Notes under the pieces: model-generated
The model's input: the letters and a program-made list of their open reading frames with translations, nothing else
Told to the model about the DNA's origin: nothing
Databases searched by the model: none
Part shown: one piece after another, positions 62,258-64,000 of the stretch
Layout: each line of letters starts with the position of its first letter
How positions within the stretch are numbered: the first letter of the stretch is position 1
DNA from: Dioscorea cayenensis subsp. rotundata
Taxonomy: Eukaryota > Streptophyta > Magnoliopsida > Dioscoreales > Dioscoreaceae
Assembly: GCF_009730915.1 (NCBI RefSeq)
Contig: NC_052474.1
Span: forward strand, 2,391,501-2,455,500
Reading direction: 5' to 3'
Length of the DNA: 64,000 nt
Made by a program: the position numbers and the translations under genes

Positions 62258-62494
62258 TTAATTATGATCCTCCTCGCGGCAATGTTCACCTGGATTGCAG
62301 CCGCTTTGGTAAGGGTTGGCTTCCTTAGGGTCATGGCAGTTAGCCTGAGCCCCTCCTCGTTTGCTGCATGGAATGGCGTTGCCTTTGTTGATAGCACCAT
62401 AACCTATGCTGCCTCCGGCATTGACTTCAGAGGTCTTGGACAAGAGAGTGCAGGCAACCAGGGCCATCAAGATCCACACACGAATGGACGCCAT
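62258..62494 (-). CDS. RALF-like secreted peptide precursor
   Basis: Single-exon gene, 78 residues from the ATG at 62494. An in-frame ATG at 62524 would add 10 residues, but the downstream one gives a cleaner signal peptide (MASIRVWILMALVACTLLSK, cleaved near SEVNA). The mature part has IGYGAINKG (the YISY-like receptor-contact motif region), then four Cys in RALF order: PCSKR, NCHD, SGCN, EHCRE, with the conserved ANPYQSGC. RALFs are cysteine-rich peptide hormones that act through FERONIA-type receptor kinases and LORELEI-like partners at the cell surface, affecting pH and growth. No dibasic RRxL cleavage site is seen, as in short RALFs. The assignment is by motif; no defect was found. Confidence 0.88.
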   Translation of the reverse strand: MASIRVWILMALVACTLLSKTSEVNAGGSIGYGAINKGNAIPCSKRGGAQANCHDPKEANPYQSGCNPGEHCREEDHN

Positions 62495-62700
62495 TAATTG
62501 ATGTTTTGATTTCAAAACCTTCAAATATTTAACACAACAATATATATCATCAAACTAAATTAAAGTTAGTCATAAACTTGAGAAACTTATAATTTTAATT
62601 AGTATTGATGTGCAAATGCATGAAGCGAATGATATATGATGGGAGAAGCTAATGAAGATGTTGTTGATCGAACCTGATAAATAATATATGTTGTTTATGT

Positions 62701-62733
<33 letters not shown>

Positions 62734-63243
62734 AAATACATGTATGTATGTAGGCAGTGGGGTATATTCATATCTTTGGCTTCTATATGAAGACCTATGT
62801 TCTCACTTGCAATGAATGAAGATTGATTCTTTCACTTCTCCTATCTTCCAATATCAGTTTAATACTGGAGTTGAATGCAGAAATTAATGATGATGATGAG
62901 AATTATATATCTTAGAGATCGATGGTGGTATTTATTGGTGTAATGAGAGGTTGGGAGTGAATATATAGAAGGTGAGTGAATGTCTCGCAGGGGAAATATT
63001 AATGAGAGGAGGGGAGATGGTGAAAATGGAGAGGCTGCCGCCTTTTTTGCATGCTTTTTATCTGGAAATTATTTTGAGGAGGAGGAGAGGATTGTACGGA
63101 TAACATGATGAAATTAGGTCTAATTATGAAGAAAACATAAAATAAAAATAAAAATAAAAATAAATAAACATATATGCCAAATTATAGTGTCATTACCTTG
63201 ATGAACCTTCTTTGATATTAATTAAGTGGATCATTCATATGAT
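62495..63243. other. RALF upstream region
   Basis: AT-rich DNA with an AT/TG microsatellite at about 62700-62733. No coding gene is recognised. It presumably holds the RALF promoter. Confidence 0.4.
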
Positions 63244-63247
63244 CATA

Positions 63248-63331
<84 letters not shown>
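63248..63331. repeat. Long (AT)n microsatellite
   Basis: An uninterrupted AT dinucleotide tract of about 80 bp, the longest simple repeat in the window. Shorter AT tracts at about 63365-63381 and 63438-63456 follow it. Confidence 0.95.
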
Positions 63332-63333
<2 letters not shown>

Positions 63334-63340
63334 AATATTA

Positions 63341-63482
63341 ATTAATGCACAGCTCTGTATCCTACATATATATATATATATGTATGTTTTGCATGGTTGT
63401 AAGATGTTATTTCACTTATTATATCTGCATGCCTGCTATATATATATATATATATAAATAGGATACAGAGCTGTGCATTAAT
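63341..63482. repeat. Perfect 24-bp inverted repeat pair beside the AT tract
   Basis: The arm at 63341-63364 (starting attaatgcacagctctg) is the exact reverse complement of 63459-63482. The DNA between has an imperfect direct copy farther right: a ~50-bp block with catggttg, agatgttatttcac and tgcatgc at about 63383-63432 and again at 63508-63560. It is a complex local duplication or small foldback element. Confidence 0.85.
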
Positions 63483-63560
63483 TATTATTATTATTATATA
63501 TTATATATATGTTTTACATGGTTGAAATTAAGATGTTATTTCACCTATTTATGCATGCAA

Positions 63561-64000
63561 TATTTATGAGATGCAGTGTGATTCAATATATAAAAATAGG
63601 CCATTTGTGTAATCAAAGCTTGAGAAAGAGGAATTTTTAGATAGGCTCAAATCAATTCATCATAGAAATGAATGGGATATATATTTGGTTTTTAGCATAT
63701 AGGAAATTTTGAAAGTAAATTAGGAAATAAGAAACAAAAATAAAGTTGTTTACGGATGAAGGAGCTCTTTGTAACAGCGGTTGAGGAGAGAATAAAATAA
63801 AGTGATATTGATGCACAAAAATAAAAGTTAACAAAAACAAAATATACATTATATTAAAAATTTATTAATAATAAATAGGACCAGATACTCAATAGCCTTA
63901 AAAAGCGATAGTGCATTTTCGGTGAGATCTTTTTTTTAGATTCCTTGATAATGACAATTTCATATGTCCTCTAAGACATAAGTTTTGAAAAGTAGCGTGC
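63561..64000. other. Right edge, AT-rich, no gene seen
   Basis: AT-rich DNA without recognised coding, RNA or transposon signals. Confidence 0.5.

Noticed and set aside
63212-63457. Ile/Tyr-rich open frame
   Set aside because: It is the translation of the AT microsatellite, not a protein.
1-64000. CRISPR array, operon, ribosome-binding sites, rRNA genes
   Set aside because: The window is plant nuclear DNA; no regularly spaced repeats of CRISPR type, no rRNA signature and no bacterial gene organisation were seen.

Overview
The window is nuclear DNA of a flowering plant. It is AT-rich and its genes are split by GT-AG introns. It contains plant-only families (GRF, BRX, RALF, a PMT-type methyltransferase, an OTP51-like PPR protein, a LOG relative, an AP2/ERF remnant) and many non-autonomous transposons. 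The BRX N-terminus has a monocot look, but that lineage call is weak. A run of exactly 1000 N (52816-53815) is a scaffold gap. I derived exon coordinates by matching conserved protein families to splice signals. No alignment was run, and family comparisons are from memory.

Layout, left to right: a PMT20/21-like Golgi methyltransferase (+, 1877-6427) with a one-base frame break in its fifth coding exon; a decayed MHK-type protein kinase (+, about 10050-13217) carrying a hAT-type MITE with perfect 8-bp target duplications; an intact two-domain BREVIS RADIX-like gene (-, 13929-17240) with a long leader up to a TATA box near 18770; a transposon-rich tract (19-26 kb) with a retroposon-like 134-bp insert, a PIF/Harbinger MITE nested in a Mutator-like foldback MITE, and a LINE tail; an unidentified spliced transcript (-, about 25.6-26.2 kb); an intact GROWTH-REGULATING FACTOR gene (-, 27551-29666) with its miR396 site; a MITE, a LINE 3' end and a SINE in the 31-37 kb tract; an intact DUF716/TMEM45-like membrane protein (-, 39397-42140); and an intact EF-hand protein (-, 44562-47631).

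Further right are a Helitron-like 3' end (47.9 kb), an exon-intron LOG (cytokinin-activating enzyme) pseudogene (-, 48.6-50.1 kb) beside it, an ERF-domain fragment running into the gap, an OTP51-like PPR/LAGLIDADG gene (-, 54352-57163) with several one-base frame breaks, an unusual gene (+, 59095-61178) encoding five cysteine/histidine repeats spread over phase-1 introns, a second Helitron-like 3' end (61.57 kb), a RALF-like peptide gene (-, 62258-62494), and a long AT microsatellite with a perfect 24-bp inverted repeat.

The genes are independent units, not an operon or cluster. Several belong to growth control (BRX, GRF, RALF, the LOG relative), but nothing in the sequence links them functionally. 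The strongest candidate for something undescribed is the Cys/His repeat protein at 59-61 kb. A second theme is that frame breaks are mostly one-base changes, often in short homopolymers. That leaves open whether the PMT, OTP51 and Cys/His-repeat genes are truly broken or are affected by consensus errors.
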